Part shown: positions 63,938 to 64,000 of the stretch, piece by piece
Position numbering within the stretch: position 1 is the stretch's first letter
Layout of the letters: each line of letters begins with the position of its first letter
Assembly: GCF_902833645.1 (NCBI RefSeq)
Contig: NZ_CADFGE010000017.1
Span: 62,001-126,000 of the forward strand
Direction of reading: 5' to 3'
Source: Paraburkholderia fungorum
GTDB taxonomy: Bacteria > Pseudomonadota > Gammaproteobacteria > Burkholderiales > Burkholderiaceae
DNA: 64,000 nucleotides
Position numbers and translations under genes: made by a program
The notes under the pieces: generated by a model
The model's database searches: none
Told to the model about the DNA's origin: nothing
What the model saw: the letters and a program-made list of their open reading frames with translations, nothing else

Positions 63938-64000
63938 ATGAACGCCGACCTCCACTGTCACTCCACCGTTTCCGATGGCCAGTTCGCCCCGGCCGATGTC
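63938..64000 (+). CDS. PHP-domain phosphoesterase, N-terminal fragment (runs off window)
   Basis: Only 21 codons are inside the window. The start MNADLHCHSTVSDGQFAPAD has the first PHP motif, D-L-H-C-H-S, followed by SDG. This is the pattern of the TrpH/YciV family (RNase AM, 3',5'-nucleotide phosphatase). No ribosome site better than ACAAAG is seen. Assignment to family is good; exact function cannot be judged from the fragment. Confidence 0.75.
   Translation, partial: MNADLHCHSTVSDGQFAPADV

Overview
The window looks like conserved chromosomal backbone of a Burkholderia/Paraburkholderia-type betaproteobacterium. This is an inference from four things: high G+C with strong third-position bias, a PHB-granule phasin gene, a complete ISC operon (iscR-iscS-iscU-iscA-hscB-hscA-fdx-iscX), and gene orders recalled from that group (lysS-prfB-recJ; pyrG-kdsA-eno-ftsB; aceE-aceF-lpdA next to a PAS-kinase/FixJ-type pair). 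No prophage, insertion sequence, CRISPR array, toxin-antitoxin pair or genomic island is visible, and nothing looks recently acquired.

Layout. 0-3.6 kb: end of glnA, then glnL (ntrB) and glnG (ntrC). 3.7-9.7 kb: S9 peptidase, exonuclease III, a small hypothetical gene, initiator tRNA, an Asp/Glu racemase and a cytosine-deaminase-like enzyme. 9.8-13.1 kb: prlC and folD. 13.5-15.8 kb: a DUF3300-DUF2950 exported-protein pair. 16.3-19.5 kb: a response regulator and membrane histidine kinase, divergent from aceE-aceF-lpdA (19.7-26.3 kb). 26.6-29.1 kb: phasin and a PBP7-type endopeptidase. 29.2-32.5 kb: an IclR regulator divergent from a lactate-oxidation Fe-S pair (lutA-lutB). 32.5-34.2 kb: two small envelope genes and a low-molecular-weight tyrosine phosphatase. 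34.3-40.5 kb: ISC operon. 40.6-47.5 kb (mostly minus): glycine-zipper protein, lysS, prfB with its programmed frameshift, recJ and an unknown gene. 47.6-54.7 kb (plus): small gene, lolC/E-lolD, tatD, comEC, alpha/beta hydrolase. 55-59.5 kb: pyrG-kdsA, eno, ftsB. 59.5-64 kb: lipoprotein, hslO, gamma-carbonic anhydrase, a ferritin-like protein, alpha/beta hydrolase, and the start of a PHP-domain gene.

The content is central: nitrogen sensing, pyruvate oxidation, Fe-S assembly, translation (initiator tRNA, LysRS, RF2), lipoprotein export, LPS and CTP precursors, glycolysis and division. The window contains no obvious new multi-gene system. The most interesting signals are regulatory or residue-level: two tandem IscR-type boxes over the isc promoter, paired TTGTGC operators around the phasin promoter, an IclR-like palindrome in the lut divergent region, a large dyad in front of aceE, a palindrome in front of the PHP gene, two leader ORFs that end exactly on downstream start codons, a cytosine deaminase homolog with Cys at position 314, a lut pair without lutC, a single lol permease, and two intergenic repeat elements placed inside operons.
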